Shown here: in pieces, positions 53,755-64,000 of the stretch
How positions within the stretch are numbered: the stretch's first letter is position 1
Layout: every line of letters starts with the position of its first letter
NCBI GenBank assembly: GCA_030849465.1
Contig: JARVLF010000009.1
Span: 1-64,000, forward strand
Direction of reading: 5' to 3'
Length of the DNA stretch: 64,000 nt
Source of the DNA: Moesziomyces globuligerus
Taxonomy: Eukaryota; Basidiomycota; Ustilaginomycetes; Ustilaginales; Ustilaginaceae
Notes under the pieces: model-generated
Told to the model about the DNA's origin: nothing
The model's input: the letters and a program-made list of their open reading frames with translations, nothing else
Database searches by the model: none
Program-made: the position numbers and the translations under genes

Positions 53755-55077
53755 CTAGAGGAGGTCGAAGATGTCCTGCTTCTTGTTCTGCTGTGCTGCA
53801 GGCTGGTCCGACGAGGCTGGCGAAGCGAAGAGAGCGCTCGAGCTCTGGTTCTTGGCCATCTCTGCCATCGACATCTTCTGCTTTCCTGCAGTGGCGCTGG
53901 ACTTGCCAGACGAGGCAGCCCAGAGATCATCAAAGTTGAACGAAGAGTTGGTCGATGCGGCGGGACGTTTGGCCGCAGCAGCAGGTGCGACAGAAGGTGC
54001 AGCCGGCTTTGCAGGCTGCGAAGGCGCCATGACGGTGGCCGATGCGGGTTTGGACGGTGCCGCGTCGGAAGCAGAGGGTTTTGCATTGTCGAAAAAGTCG
54101 AAGGAAGCCGCCTGGGTTTTGGCGACCACTGCAGGAGAAGCAGCAGCGGCTGGTGCGGCCTGGAAGTCATCAAAGTCATCGCCAAAAGCATCGTTGCTGG
54201 CAGCAGTTGGGGGTCTCTGGGTGGCGGGTGCTGAAGCGGCGGGCGCTGCAGGTTGCTCGTCGTCGTCGTCAAAGCTGAAGAGGTCGGCCACCTTCGGCGC
54301 TTCCTTCTTAGGCGGGGCAGCGGCCTGAGAGGCGCGCGACGCGCCAGCCCGAGTGGTACTCGAGCTGGGACGGTGGGAGGGCGTCTCTTCGTAATCACCG
54401 GCGTCGTACTCCTCGAAGCTCTCGCGAGCCGCTGGTGCGCCACCCGCACTGGAGCTAGCCGCACCCGCGCCGATGCCTCCGCCGCCAGCATAGAAGCTGT
54501 CGCTGCCGAATCCGCCGTACCGGCCTGTACCACTGCCGGGTACGAATTCGCCGTTGCCGCCGCCTGTGTACTTTGTCTTGTTAGCTCGGGCTTTCCTCCT
54601 CTCCTGTCGGATGCGGTCTACGTCGGCAAGCAGCTCGGCGAGCTCCTTTGCGCGGTTGCGCACGTTGATACCTTGGTCCTTGCCCTTCTCGTCGATGTAG
54701 TGGAAGTTTCGGAGGATCTTGATGGTGGCGAGGTGGGAACGGGCATCGTCGACGACGCGTTCGGAGCCATGCTTGATGAGATACTCGAGCAGCTGGAGCG
54801 CCTTGTAGATCTGGCGCCATTCGCTCGCCTCCTTCTCCATGAACCTGCGGTAGATGGTGGGCATGATCTCGTTGAAGTCCTGGAAGTTGTTGGTGGACTG
54901 TGCGATCTCCTGCATGAGGGTGGAGCTGGCGCCCCAAGGGTCGTCGTTGGTGGCTTCATCCACCTTTGCCTCGATCTCGCTAACGTTGAGCGCATAATTA
55001 CGCGCCTGGCGGTAGAGCGACTTGACGTCGTACATGGTGAGGTTGGCAAGCTTGCTGCCGATGTCGTCGAAATCCAT
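53755..55077 (-). CDS. ENT3: Epsin-like ENTH-domain adaptor (Ent3 type)
   Basis: A single exon of 440 residues from ATG 55,077. The ENTH domain fills residues 1-150: YDVKSLYRQARN, EATNDDPWGASSTLM, SEWRQIYKALQLLEYLIKHGSERVVDDAR and DEKGKDQGINVRNRAKEL are very close to Ent3/epsinR. The rest is Ala/Ser/Pro-rich with short acidic or clathrin/adaptor-binding motifs (DDFDDF, FDDLW, and a C-terminal DIFDLL). ENTH proteins of this group bind phosphoinositides and clathrin adaptors at the trans-Golgi and endosomes. The start is set by the ENTH N-terminus; the frame is open upstream but not ENTH-like. Confidence 0.88.
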   Translation of the reverse strand: MDFDDIGSKLANLTMYDVKSLYRQARNYALNVSEIEAKVDEATNDDPWGASSTLMQEIAQSTNNFQDFNEIMPTIYRRFMEKEASEWRQIYKALQLLEYLIKHGSERVVDDARSHLATIKILRNFHYIDEKGKDQGINVRNRAKELAELLADVDRIRQERRKARANKTKYTGGGNGEFVPGSGTGRYGGFGSDSFYAGGGGIGAGAASSSAGGAPAARESFEEYDAGDYEETPSHRPSSSTTRAGASRASQAAAPPKKEAPKVADLFSFDDDDEQPAAPAASAPATQRPPTAASNDAFGDDFDDFQAAPAAAASPAVVAKTQAASFDFFDNAKPSASDAAPSKPASATVMAPSQPAKPAAPSVAPAAAAKRPAASTNSSFNFDDLWAASSGKSSATAGKQKMSMAEMAKNQSSSALFASPASSDQPAAQQNKKQDIFDLL

Positions 55078-55886
55078 CTTTGGGAATGTGCGGCGAAGCG
55101 TGGGCGCGTCGGACCAAGGCGGGTGCAAAGAATGTAGCAGGAAGCTATGCGTGGCTGGAGCTGGAAGGCGAGGCTGAGTGTATGTGCGAGTTGGGAGGTT
55201 GTGATGTGCGGAAGGAGGGGATGAAAGAGGGATCAGGAGTGTCGAACGTTTGCAAACAGCTGGTCAGTGATGGTAGGCTGGCAACTGCACTGCATCGCAT
55301 CGCATCGCACCACCTCATCCTGCGCACTGTGCACTGCGTGGTGCTGGCTCCGTCGCTCTTCGCCGCTGGATTTCGCGTGTTACTTTCGGGCGCCCAGCGC
55401 ACGCATCGGCTCGCTTTGCTTCTTACCTGGCTCGTTCTCAACCTCGTCTCCACTCGCAGCCACGACCGCGCCAGACAAGCTTCCATTCACACTTGGAAAA
55501 ATGAAGGATGATGTTTGTTGTATCGGCTTCACACGTGCTGGCCCGGATTTCCAGATGATCAACTCGATGAGCCGAACCCGTCAGCACGACCTCTATTCAC
55601 CACCGTGATTCTAAGCGTTGGCGGCTTGGGCTTTCAGTCTCTCTCGGCTTCGGAAGCTACTCTCTAACGGACTAACAAAGCAACATATTTCTGCCCGAGG
55701 GTTCAGCGTCATCCATGACACATTCGGATCTACGGCAGTCCAAGTCAAAGCCAAGTGCAAGCAGTCAAAGGTTGGGATGTGTATGTATATATACGGCATG
55801 ATTGCGGTACAGGACAAGGGAGAGAGATTGGCGCACCTCGACTTCCGACACCGGATCCGAGTTCACGCCGTCTCGACGACCCGAGA
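55078..55886. other. Intergenic region between ENT3 and MAS1
   Basis: Holds the ENT3 promoter and the MAS1 3' flank. A TATATA near 55,787 lies in the 3' flank. Short GCATC repeats occur at about 55,290-55,310. No gene supported. Confidence 0.45.
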
Positions 55887-57716
55887 TTACCAGATCATGC
55901 TGCTGAGGTCGGAGCGGATGCGGTTGTAGTCAAGGATGCCCTCGACCTGGCCGTGTGCGGCGAGCGCAAAGTCGGCATCCCAGAGGTAGGTGCGGGCCAC
56001 GCGCTGAATGTCCTGGACGCCGATCGAGTCAATCGCCGCCTGGATCTCTTGCGGCGTGTATCGCTTGCCGGCGGTAACGAGCTGTCGTCCGATGTCCTCG
56101 GCGATGGCGGTGGTGCCGTCGAGGCCGAGCAGCAAGCTCGCCTTGAGCTGCGCCTTGGCACGCTCCACCTCGCCCTCGGTGGGCGCGGTGCTCATGCGCT
56201 GCCACTCACGCAGGGTGAAGTGGATCAGGTCGTCGAGCTGCAGGAAGTTCTCCGAAACCATGTAGACACCCCAGAGCCCGGTGTCCGAGTACGAGGTGGA
56301 GAAGTGCATGAACGAGTTGGCCAGGTTGTTGGACGAGACAATGTGCGAGAGGCGCGACGAGAGCAGCGGGCTCGAGCCGAGCGAGCGGTCCCAGTTGCCC
56401 ATGATGCTCTGCAGAACGAGCATGGGGAAGTAGTCGGGCGACTTCCACGAGACACCCTCGACGGCGAGGGCAAAGTTGCACGTGGGCGAAGTGTCGTCGC
56501 GGATGCGCACCTCGGAGCCGACAAAGCTGGTCTTGGGCGAAGACGACTGGCCGAGCTTGATGGGGCTCTGGCTCACGGGAAGGCCGCCAAAGTGCTGCTC
56601 GGCGAGCTTGACGAGCGACTCGTGCTCAATGCCACCAGCACCGACGAGCACCATGCGGTCGGCGGTGTAGTTGGTCTTGATGTACTCGGCAAGGTCCTCA
56701 CGCTTGATCGAGAGGATGTTCTTCTTGGGGCCGAGGATGGTGCGGCCCAAAGGCTGGCCCTGGAAGGCGACCGAGTGGAGGTGGTCGAAGACGACCTCCT
56801 CCTTGAGCTTGTCGACCTCCTCCTGCTCGCGCAGGATCACGTCGCGCTCGCGCTCGATGGCAGAATTCTCGAGCTTCGAGTTCTGCAGGATGTCCGAGAT
56901 GATGTCCACAGCCTTGTCCACGTCCTTGCGGAAGGCCTTGGCGTAGTAGACGGTCTGCTCACGCGAAGTGTAGGCGTTGAGGTGAGCACCGAGGTTTTCG
57001 ACCTCAAGCTCAAGAGCGTGCTGGGATCGCTTGCCGGTACCTGCGGTTCAAGGACGTGCGGTGCGTGAAGCGGAAGAAACGATGTCGGCGGGTACCAAAA
57101 GAGGCGTCGGGCAAGAACAAAAGGCAAGCTGTACGTCAGTCACGCTTTGGTTCAAACAGGGAGCCAGCGGAGATGCAATACACGGAGACTGATGCGGCTG
57201 CTGCGACGTAAGGAGTAACGCTGCGCCTTCGCTCGCAGAGAATTTGCCTGCGTCCACTGCCGAAGCGATGCTGTTGATGCTTGCACCTCCTTGTGCCCAG
57301 GCGAGAACTTCGAAGCAGCATCTTCCGTCCACAGCAGAATCGCAGAATGGCGTTGCGTATGCATCTCCATATGCGTCGACAGGTCGTGCGACGCCGCAGG
57401 GCTATGTTGCGGTGCTTCGAAATCAAGTGTACGTACCCTTGAAGGCCATGTGCTCAAGGAAATGGGCAGTGCCGTTGGTGCGGTCGGTCTCAGCGCGCGA
57501 GCCTGCGTCGATCCAAACACCGACGGTGGCGGTCTGGGCGGAGGGGTTGGACTCGGTGGCGACGGTGAGGCCGTTGGCAAGCGTGGTGGTCTGGGTGATG
57601 GGCTGGCGGGAGACGGCGGTGGCCAGGTTGCGGAAGTTGAAGGTAGCGGCGGTGGCCGGGACCTTGTTGGCCCGGGCAAGCCTCAAAGAGGACTGGGCGA
57701 AGAGACGAGCAGCCAT
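55887..57716 (-). CDS. MAS1: Mitochondrial processing peptidase beta subunit
   Basis: Exon 1 (57,716-57,437) and exon 2 (57,040-55,887) join in frame across a 396-bp intron (GTACGT...CCGCAG) to 477 residues. The N-terminus is an Arg/Ala-rich mitochondrial presequence. The inverse zinc-binding motif HFLEH lies at residues 85-89 with the distal Glu in [33 protein letters not shown] is strongly conserved in the family. The glycine-rich binding loop itself belongs to the alpha subunit and is absent. The enzyme cleaves presequences in the mitochondrial matrix. The intron splits the codon right after HMAFKG. The first ATG is chosen. Confidence 0.95.
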
Positions 57717-58514
57717 GATGACGAGGGCTGTGCGACGGAGGACAAGGGTGGAGATGGATGCGTGGGTGAGGAGGAGGAGGAGGAGGAGGAGAGGTGCGAT
57801 GGCGGCGCAATGAGCAACTCACTCGGCCCCGCTCGACTTTGCGAAGCTTCTCAGCGCGACGATTCGGGCGGGCAGCACAGTGCAGTGCAGTGCAATAATC
57901 CAACTCGCTCGCCCAGCCGTGATGGCGACGGGCCGCTCGGTTCGGGCTCCCCTCCTCTGGCCACGCTCAGCTGGGCGCGGCGCCATCCGACTGAATTCAA
58001 AGATTCCTTTCCTTCTTCTCACTCGCTCGCTCGGAACGGCCGAGAGAGGGCTCGCTGGCTGCAGCAAGGTGACCATTTTCAACTTGTTGATTGGTGAGCG
58101 ACTGGCCGCTGGCCCGCCTGCCCTGCATGGCCCAGCAATTTCTCAGCATTTCCAAATTTCGAAACAAGCCACGCAACTACAAACCCTCCGCCTAGCTCAG
58201 CAGTTGGGCATCTTTGAAATCCTTGTTCCGGCAAGCCCCGTTGGCTGGCTAGAGGCAACCGCCAATTTTGGGCAAGGGCCCAGCGCTGGTGATCGATTCG
58301 ACTCGCAGGAATACGCGCCTGTCCAACCCTCGAGGCCAGACTGGCTCCTTTTCTTCCATTCGTGCGAGTCAAGCCCGCTGCGAGCTTCCCAGGGTTTGCT
58401 GCTCCAGACATTTTTTCTGGAGTCGTGGGTGGAGGTTGGAAGAAATGCAATGCTGCCGCTTGTCGTCTCCTCCGCACACCCTAGCTAATTGCATACATCG
58501 TCGACGTCAACACC
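57717..58514. other. Divergent promoter region between MAS1 and TRM82
   Basis: Includes a GGA trinucleotide run at about 57,768-57,791, close to the MAS1 start. A tRNA-like fragment at about 58,190 was examined and rejected. No gene seen. Confidence 0.45.
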
Positions 58515-60431
58515 ATGGCGGAAGCTGGCCCCTCTTCAGCAACGATGGCGAGCGCACCTATACATCACGTCGCAGCGGCCAACCGCTCTGGGCTGTACGC
58601 TTTCCTCTCGGCCAATTCGGTGCAGCTCGTGGACACCACGTCCGAGGAAGCTCCTAGGGCCTCGGCGATTCCAACCACCATCTTTGTCCCACAGCCAACC
58701 CTGCCGGACCAGTCGGATGCCGAGCGCTATGCCGAACACCCTCAGATCAGCTTCGCCCGTCTCGCGAGCTTCTCGCACTCCGATCGATTCCTCGCACTGA
58801 CCGGTGACGACAAGGTTCTGCGCGTCTGGAAGCTCGGACGAGACGCCGACAATCGCATCAGCGGCTTCGAGGCCGGCAAGGAGATCGTAATCAAGCTTCT
58901 GCCCAAGCGCGCTGCCGTTTTGCACTGGATGGAGCCCACCGATGCTACGCCCGCCGGCTCCGAGGAGCTCATTGTCATTGACCGATTCGGCGATGTTCGC
59001 AGCTTCATGGTTAACGAGAATGACGTTCGCACCCAGCCGACTCCCTCTTCCGACGCCGACAACAAGAAATCTGCTCCAGAAGATGAGCAGGACCAGATGG
59101 ATTCGCCGTCCGATGCGTCGATGCAGATCCTTCTCGGCCACGTCAGCATGATCACCAGTCTCGCCTTCATCCCTGCCGCCAAGAAGGGCGCCCCGCCTGC
59201 ATACATCATCACTGGCGACCGCGACGAGCATATTCGTATTTCTAGATGGGGTGCCAAGCGCCTCGCCTACGTCATTGACCGATACCTTCAAGGATCCCAG
59301 GCGTTCGTGGGCGCTCTCGCCGTCGTTGCAGACACAGACGGCACGCTGCGTCTCGTCAGCTCCGAAGGGGGCAAATCCCTACGCGTGTGGACACTGCCGC
59401 AGCCCTCGGCCCAAGCCGCCGGATCGTCTGTAGACACTGGCTCTGAACATGCTTGCCTCAGTATCAACGAGGTGGGCTCGGTGCTGGCGCCTTTTGTTCT
59501 AGCTCGTGATCGCGAGGAGCGCAAGCGGGAATCCAAGGCTCTTCAGGCTTCCAGCAAGCGCAACAAGGCGGCCAAGCGGAAGCAGGATCAGCGAGGCGCC
59601 GACGCACAGGCATCGGAACAGACCGAAGCGAAGCCGCGCGCAGCTCAGTACGCCGCGGAAAGCAAGCCCATCGTTGTCATCAGCGACCTCATCCCCTTCA
59701 CCGACGCCGAGGGAACACAATGGCTGCTGGTAGTGGTGGAGGGCGCCACCGCCTTCTTCCATGTGCCAGTCAGCGCCTTGTTGCAGCCGATCGCCGACAA
59801 GGAGTCGACAAGGGACATCTCCGATCACATCCGCGTGACCCGCGCGCCAGTGCCGATCTTGCACGTTGCTCTGGTCCAGCGCGCCGGAAGTGCCGACGTC
59901 TCAGTCATTGCCACTTTCGACACTCGGCCCGAGTTCCGCTCCGAGGCACAGTCCGATGCCGCATCTGCTGAAGAGGCGAGTGCGGAAGCTGCTGTCTTCC
60001 GCCTGGACGCAGCAGGCCAGTTCGTGCGCGAGGCGAAATCGACGCTCGTCCAGGCGCTCTTGCCAGCCACCGAGACTAGCAAGGATGCATCCGAGGAGGC
60101 TCCGAGAGCGCTCCTCGACCCGTCCATTGTGGAGCACCTCGGCCTGTATCCGGCGCTCACAACGTGGCCCAAGATCGAAGTCCCCTCGTCTGCCGAGATT
60201 ATTGCGACGCGCTCCTCTCGCAAAGGCAGGTTCAATCACCCGCTCGACACCTCGCTCATCGGCGTCGCCGAGGTCAATGAGACCAAGCCCTCGTCGGCCT
60301 CGTCCGACCCGGCTGCCGACGACGAACAGCGCCGCAAGCTGGTCAAGACCATGCAGGGTGGCAAGCGCGAACGCGGTCGTGAACGCAACCGAGAGGCCAT
60401 CCGTTTGGCGCAAGAGCAGGCCTCCAAGTAA
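58515..60431 (+). CDS. TRM82: tRNA (guanine-N7)-methyltransferase non-catalytic subunit
   Basis: A single exon of 638 residues. The WD40-type motifs LLGHVSMITSLAFIP and YIITGDRDEHIRISRW (about residues 207-240) are the family hallmark of Trm82/WDR4. Earlier blades include LALTGDDKVLRVWK and later ones GTLRLVSSEGGKSLRVW. With Trm8 it methylates G46 of tRNAs in the nucleus. It is longer than the yeast protein because of an inserted acidic segment (about 180-205), a Lys/Arg/Ala-rich insert (about 335-385) and a basic C-terminal tail. The start is the first ATG, in AACACCATGG. Convergent with the SurE-like gene, with only about 120 bp between the stops. Confidence 0.87.
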   Translation: MAEAGPSSATMASAPIHHVAAANRSGLYAFLSANSVQLVDTTSEEAPRASAIPTTIFVPQPTLPDQSDAERYAEHPQISFARLASFSHSDRFLALTGDDKVLRVWKLGRDADNRISGFEAGKEIVIKLLPKRAAVLHWMEPTDATPAGSEELIVIDRFGDVRSFMVNENDVRTQPTPSSDADNKKSAPEDEQDQMDSPSDASMQILLGHVSMITSLAFIPAAKKGAPPAYIITGDRDEHIRISRWGAKRLAYVIDRYLQGSQAFVGALAVVADTDGTLRLVSSEGGKSLRVWTLPQPSAQAAGSSVDTGSEHACLSINEVGSVLAPFVLARDREERKRESKALQASSKRNKAAKRKQDQRGADAQASEQTEAKPRAAQYAAESKPIVVISDLIPFTDAEGTQWLLVVVEGATAFFHVPVSALLQPIADKESTRDISDHIRVTRAPVPILHVALVQRAGSADVSVIATFDTRPEFRSEAQSDAASAEEASAEAAVFRLDAAGQFVREAKSTLVQALLPATETSKDASEEAPRALLDPSIVEHLGLYPALTTWPKIEVPSSAEIIATRSSRKGRFNHPLDTSLIGVAEVNETKPSSASSDPAADDEQRRKLVKTMQGGKRERGRERNREAIRLAQEQASK

Positions 60432-60554
60432 GCATACCGACACTGGCATCATCACCGATCAATTCAATTGCAATGGTCTATCCGTCTAAAGTCGTGGTCG
60501 CAGACGGAGACTCGAAAGGGAGCATCGAAAGGGAGCACGAGGTACGTTGGAATT

Positions 60555-61847
60555 CTATGCCGACGACGTCTGGTTCGAGCCAGACGCGGTGGCGTTGTTC
60601 GAGTTGAGCGAGGAGATGCCCGAGGTGAGGGCGGTGACCACGTCAGCAGTGGCGTTGGTCGGCGCGTCGTAGTCGGTCGAGTAGATCGAAGCCGATGCCT
60701 GGCACTGGCCATTCTTGACCACGTCAGTCTCGCCGGGCAGGGAGCAGTCGCCCGACAGGCAAGCGTTGAGACCCTCGCTCACGTAGTCGGCGTAGGTGGG
60801 GAGGCCTGTGGTGCCGTTGATCACAAATCGGTCAATGACAGCCTTGCCCGTCAGACGAGAGTGCACAAAGGTGAGGTTGGTGCAGTTGCCCGAGGGCGCG
60901 ATGGCAGGGTAGTTGACGGTGAGGCCGATGCCCAGAGGCAAGATGCGAGCGCTCGAGTTGGACTTCCTGGCCTCGTCTGCGACCGACGTGACAAAGTTGG
61001 ACGAGTAGGTGGCAATCTTGACCGACTCGTCGCTCGGGTCCTCCAGGTCGAGATCCGGATAGTTGCGCACGTCGGTCGAAGCGCTGAACGCGATGGCGGG
61101 TACGCTGCGCTCGACAGCAAAGTAGCTCGCACCGAGGGTACCGCTCAGCGTGTAGAGGAAGGGACCCAGGTTGGTGCCCTCGTTGGGACCGCTCACAACG
61201 AGGTCAACGCCAGCGGTCGTGTCGTTGCTGCTTGCATTGAAGAAGTTGACGGCATCGTGGTCGAGCGCCCAGCCAACACAGGCAGCGGGCGTACCGTTGA
61301 AGTATCGCAGACCAGGGTCGCTGACGTTGAGACCGGCAAACGGAGCACCAACGGGAGCAAAGCCGCCACGGCCTGCCGACGTGATGTTGAGGGAGGAGGG
61401 TAGGACTACGGTGCCACCCTTGCCCGACTGGTTGTGAGACGGGGCGACGAGAAGGACGCGGTGTCCGGCCCTGCGAAGCGCATAGTACAAGGCACGGATA
61501 CCCGCGCTCGCCCACGAGTCGTCATTGCTCAGAACGATGTTGAGCGGGTTCTTCGACTTGACGACGTTGGCAAAGCCGGCGGCGCCGACACCATAGGTGG
61601 TGGGATCGTCTGCACTGGCGGTGCTGTTGTACGAGAGGGTAGAGTTGTTGCTACTGATGATGGTCGAGTTGGACGTGCTAGGAGAGCTGGATGCGGTCGA
61701 GGTGGCGGAGGTTGACGTTTGCGTGGCCGCCGCCGACGACGACGACACAGCGCCGCTGGCCGTAGTCACCTGTCTGGGCTCGAGGGGCGACGCCGTGACC
61801 GCGATCGAGGAGACCAGAACTGATGCAAGAAGAGCGAGGAACTTCAT
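60555..61847 (-). CDS. Secreted SurE-like 5'/3'-nucleotidase (acid phosphatase)
   Basis: A single exon of 430 residues. Residues 1-19 form a signal peptide (MKFLALLASVLVSSIAVTA). A Ser/Thr/Asn-rich spacer to about residue 95 is a likely O- and N-glycosylated stalk. The SurE domain follows: LSNDD (D109, D110), APSHNQSG (S141) and SGPNEGTN (N222) supply the four metal ligands expected in the family. YFAVERSVPAIAFS and the rest of the domain follow. SurE enzymes remove phosphate from nucleotides and other phosphomonoesters. Secretion suggests phosphate scavenging, which is inferred. The tail is again Ser/Asn-rich; no GPI signal is obvious. A TATATA lies about 95 bp upstream. Confidence 0.88.
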   Translation of the reverse strand: MKFLALLASVLVSSIAVTASPLEPRQVTTASGAVSSSSAAATQTSTSATSTASSSPSTSNSTIISSNNSTLSYNSTASADDPTTYGVGAAGFANVVKSKNPLNIVLSNDDSWASAGIRALYYALRRAGHRVLLVAPSHNQSGKGGTVVLPSSLNITSAGRGGFAPVGAPFAGLNVSDPGLRYFNGTPAACVGWALDHDAVNFFNASSNDTTAGVDLVVSGPNEGTNLGPFLYTLSGTLGASYFAVERSVPAIAFSASTDVRNYPDLDLEDPSDESVKIATYSSNFVTSVADEARKSNSSARILPLGIGLTVNYPAIAPSGNCTNLTFVHSRLTGKAVIDRFVINGTTGLPTYADYVSEGLNACLSGDCSLPGETDVVKNGQCQASASIYSTDYDAPTNATADVVTALTSGISSLNSNNATASGSNQTSSA

Positions 61848-61941
61848 CGTGAGTATCTATGGTGTGGGAAATCTAAAGAGAACGGAAACTGTGCCGCAGC
61901 CGATGGATGCGTGTAGTAGGATCAGCATCCAAAGCACGACC

Positions 61942-61949
61942 TATATATG
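61942..61949 (-). promoter_or_regulatory. TATA box of the SurE-like gene
   Basis: On the minus strand CATATATAG lies about 95 bp upstream of the ATG at 61,847. Confidence 0.5.
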
Positions 61950-63881
61950 GTTGCGCAGGTCGCAGCTTCTCTTAGGATGGAGGTCGCCACCCATTGGCAT
62001 ATTCGGCTAGCCACCATAGACGGCGGCAGCTTTGCAGAGCAACGAACTGCTCCAAGGCACACGGGCGTGACCTTACAGCCTGACTTGGAAGAACGATGCG
62101 GTTTCAGACAGATGGGCACGTTCTCAAGCTCGCTTGGTCGGCCCGCATGGTCGAAGCCAAAGCAGCGCGTGCGTGCACAGGTGGGGTAAGAGCAGGCACG
62201 CCATCGGCTTGCGAAGGCAGTCGGCGTTTGTCGAGCTTTGTTCGAATTCGCCCTCTCCTAGCCGAGGCGAACCAGCATGTGGAGCCCTTTCTAGTTCTGC
62301 GATGTACGACAGCTGCCGCTTCGGTTGCAACGTCCGATTCGAACCCGGCGAGTAAAATTAGGCTGCCACGGTGCCTTGGAGCTTCGAGCTGTGCGTAATT
62401 GAAGTGACGTGAGCTTGCAGTCCGTGTGCAGGTGGGAGGCGCAGAGCCACTGATTTGCCAGATTTTCTCTCCGCGGAGCCTTACCGCCAGCCCTGGGTTG
62501 GCTGCCCGCCGGGCGAAGCCGCTGAATTCCGGCACGGATCAGCATTCTGTCAAGACTAGCTGCGTCGCAGCCAGGCATTCTGAGGAACGAGCACGAAGGG
62601 CACTGGCGTGGGCACAGGCACGTGCACACCTTTCCGATGACTGGTCGTGGAGCACCCTGGCGGTTACTGTGCTGGAAGCTGGAGTTCCCAGGCGTGACCT
62701 GCCCAGCGAGCTTGGACGCCAAGTACAGGCTGAGAGTGAGTCGGCGCAAAGCAGCGCCGACCTTGAAATCTATGAGGGCCCGAGCACGACTTGAAAGTGA
62801 AGCACATGCGGCGGTTGCGGGAAAGCCGTTGGCTACAATCTCGACTTTCTCACCATAAATTTTACGCGTAAAATGTTCCTCAGTCTTGCGATGGCCATCC
62901 ATCCTCGCAGAGTTGCGTGTGATCAAGCAATGGTGCTGTGCGCCGACAGACCGCGCTGAAGCCATGATCTGTGATCAAGCCACTACGAGCTTGTCACTAC
63001 GTGGCCAAAGATTCGGATGTGCTAGCCGCACTGTGGTGCATCGCGTTGGTCCGAGGCGCTCGTTATTCATCGGTCGAGCCGAAAGACGGCAGGCTTGACC
63101 GCGAAGCATCCCCGATACATGCATATCCTGGGAGTCGCGTCTCCTCCTAGCTCTGCCTTTGATTTCTATTCAAAGACCAGTGTAAGACGTGTCGGGACAT
63201 CCGTTGCCAAGAGTCAGCTGAACGGAATCATGTCAGCTTCAGAAACGGTCACAGTCACATGCACAGCACGCGAGAGACTTGCTCACGCCTTGCGCATCTG
63301 ACAACAATCCTCAGCGAGTCGGAGCCTCCATGCAATGCTTCCTTCCGACGCCGGAGAACGCGCGGATACGCTCGACTCCATGGTCACCATGAGACCCGTG
63401 GGTAGATGATTCAGAAAACACGCCGGAGCCCCACGCCACCCCACGCCACCCCACGCCTCGATGTCGAAGTAGGGTCAGGCGCAAGATGCGTAGGCCGACT
63501 GAGGCGCCACTCGAGACTGGCCAGGGATCTTGGTCTTGTGACCTTCGGTCCTGCCGCGCCTCCATGTCACTCTTTGTCCCCGCTCCTGCTGCCAAAGCAT
63601 CCTATGCGGACCCAGGCTGCTGAGAAGTGCCAGCTCAGGTGGCATCCTCACACTTGCTCCGACGCTCGAGCCTCCTTCAGCAATCGAGAGGCAATCGATG
63701 CGAGCTAGCGGATCCAGGGGCGCACCTTCTGCCCGAAAAGCATATATACGAGCCTCGCGAGGCCGAAGGTACCGCCGTTGTCATCCCAAAAGTCTGCGAC
63801 AAAGCTTCTCGCAATCAGCCAACACAGCCTCTCAAAGAAACCTTGCATCACGACACCAACCACCCTGTCCATCCTTCCAAC
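61950..63881. other. About 1.9 kb intergenic, no supported gene
   Basis: Only short ORFs without coding character are present. A 10-mer CCACGCCACC-like unit repeats about 2.7 times near 63,430-63,457. The TATATA at 63,743 lies about 140 bp before the next ATG and probably belongs to it. Confidence 0.45.
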
Positions 63882-64000
63882 ATGTCTTCTGCTTCCGTCT
63901 CCGAGGGCGCCTACAAGCTCTACTACATGGAGGGCGCTCTGACCGGGATCGCGCCCAACAAGCCCCTGATCATCTTGCCGCACGGCCACGACGAGCACCA
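63882..64000 (+). CDS. Start of an unidentified gene, cut by the window edge
   Basis: ATG at 63,882, in CCAACATGTC after a CT/CA-rich leader and a TATATA box at 63,743. The first 39 codons are visible (MSSASVSEGAYKLYYMEGAL...). No stop or intron is seen before the edge. The N-terminus has no signal peptide. The visible part is too short to assign a family. Confidence 0.6.
   Translation, partial: MSSASVSEGAYKLYYMEGALTGIAPNKPLIILPHGHDEH

Noticed and set aside
57291..58097. 268-codon plus-strand ORF
   Set aside because: Overlaps MAS1 exon 1 and its promoter in antisense. Glycine-rich low-complexity sequence without motifs.
58185..58260. tRNA-like sequence (CCTAGCTCAGCAGTTGGGC resembles a D-arm)
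   Set aside because: No matching acceptor stem, anticodon stem or T-arm follows.

Overview
The window is nuclear DNA of a fungus, most likely a smut (Ustilaginomycotina). The reasons are GC-rich compact genes with none to a few short GT-AG introns, basidiomycete-like housekeeping proteins, and chromodomain-bearing Ty3/gypsy elements. I cannot name the species from sequence alone.

Region 1 (1-21,626) is a transposon block. It starts with an uncharacterised minus-strand zinc-finger gene (295-4060), split in frame by a solo LTR (1246-2183) flanked by a perfect 5-bp duplication. A 22-bp tandem array (about 4140-4358) follows, then a decayed Ty3/gypsy chromovirus (element A, about 4359-11,922; no 5' LTR, stop before gag, frameshift at a 13-C run). 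Next is a complete, apparently young chromovirus (element B, 12,455-21,626) with 939-bp LTRs that read as identical, a GCAGG target duplication, gag and pol overlapping as TAATG, and a C-terminal chromodomain. Both elements carry, between pol and the 3' LTR, an antisense intron-containing gene whose product has a Zn2Cys6-like six-cysteine cluster. Element B and the related solo LTR also carry arrays of a 29-bp palindrome (11-bp arm, 7-bp centre, 11-bp arm), nearly always at exactly 39-bp period, in the LTRs, in two linkers of pol and beside the antisense gene. I regard this pair, a transposon-encoded zinc-cluster protein plus dispersed CG-rich operator-like palindromes, as the most likely undescribed system here.

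Region 2 (21,627-64,000) is ordinary host sequence, mostly divergent and convergent pairs: proteasome alpha-5 (PUP2), a secreted/membrane alpha/beta-hydrolase, poly(A) polymerase (PAP1), ribosomal protein uL22/L17 with an ATG-only first exon, a small single-pass membrane protein, a stretch of about 4.2 kb without a convincing gene, NAD-dependent glutamate dehydrogenase (GDH2), an arrestin-like PPxY protein, a large P-loop protein, a CMD/enol-lactone-hydrolase fusion divergent from a secreted intradiol dioxygenase, a BAH-containing DNA cytosine-5 methyltransferase, an Ent3-like epsin, mitochondrial processing peptidase beta (MAS1), TRM82, a secreted SurE-type phosphatase, and the first 39 codons of an unidentified gene at the right edge.

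The dioxygenase/fusion pair suggests aromatic-acid catabolism by a beta-ketoadipate-like route. The DNA methyltransferase could in principle act on the chromoviruses in the same window, but nothing in the sequence shows that it does.
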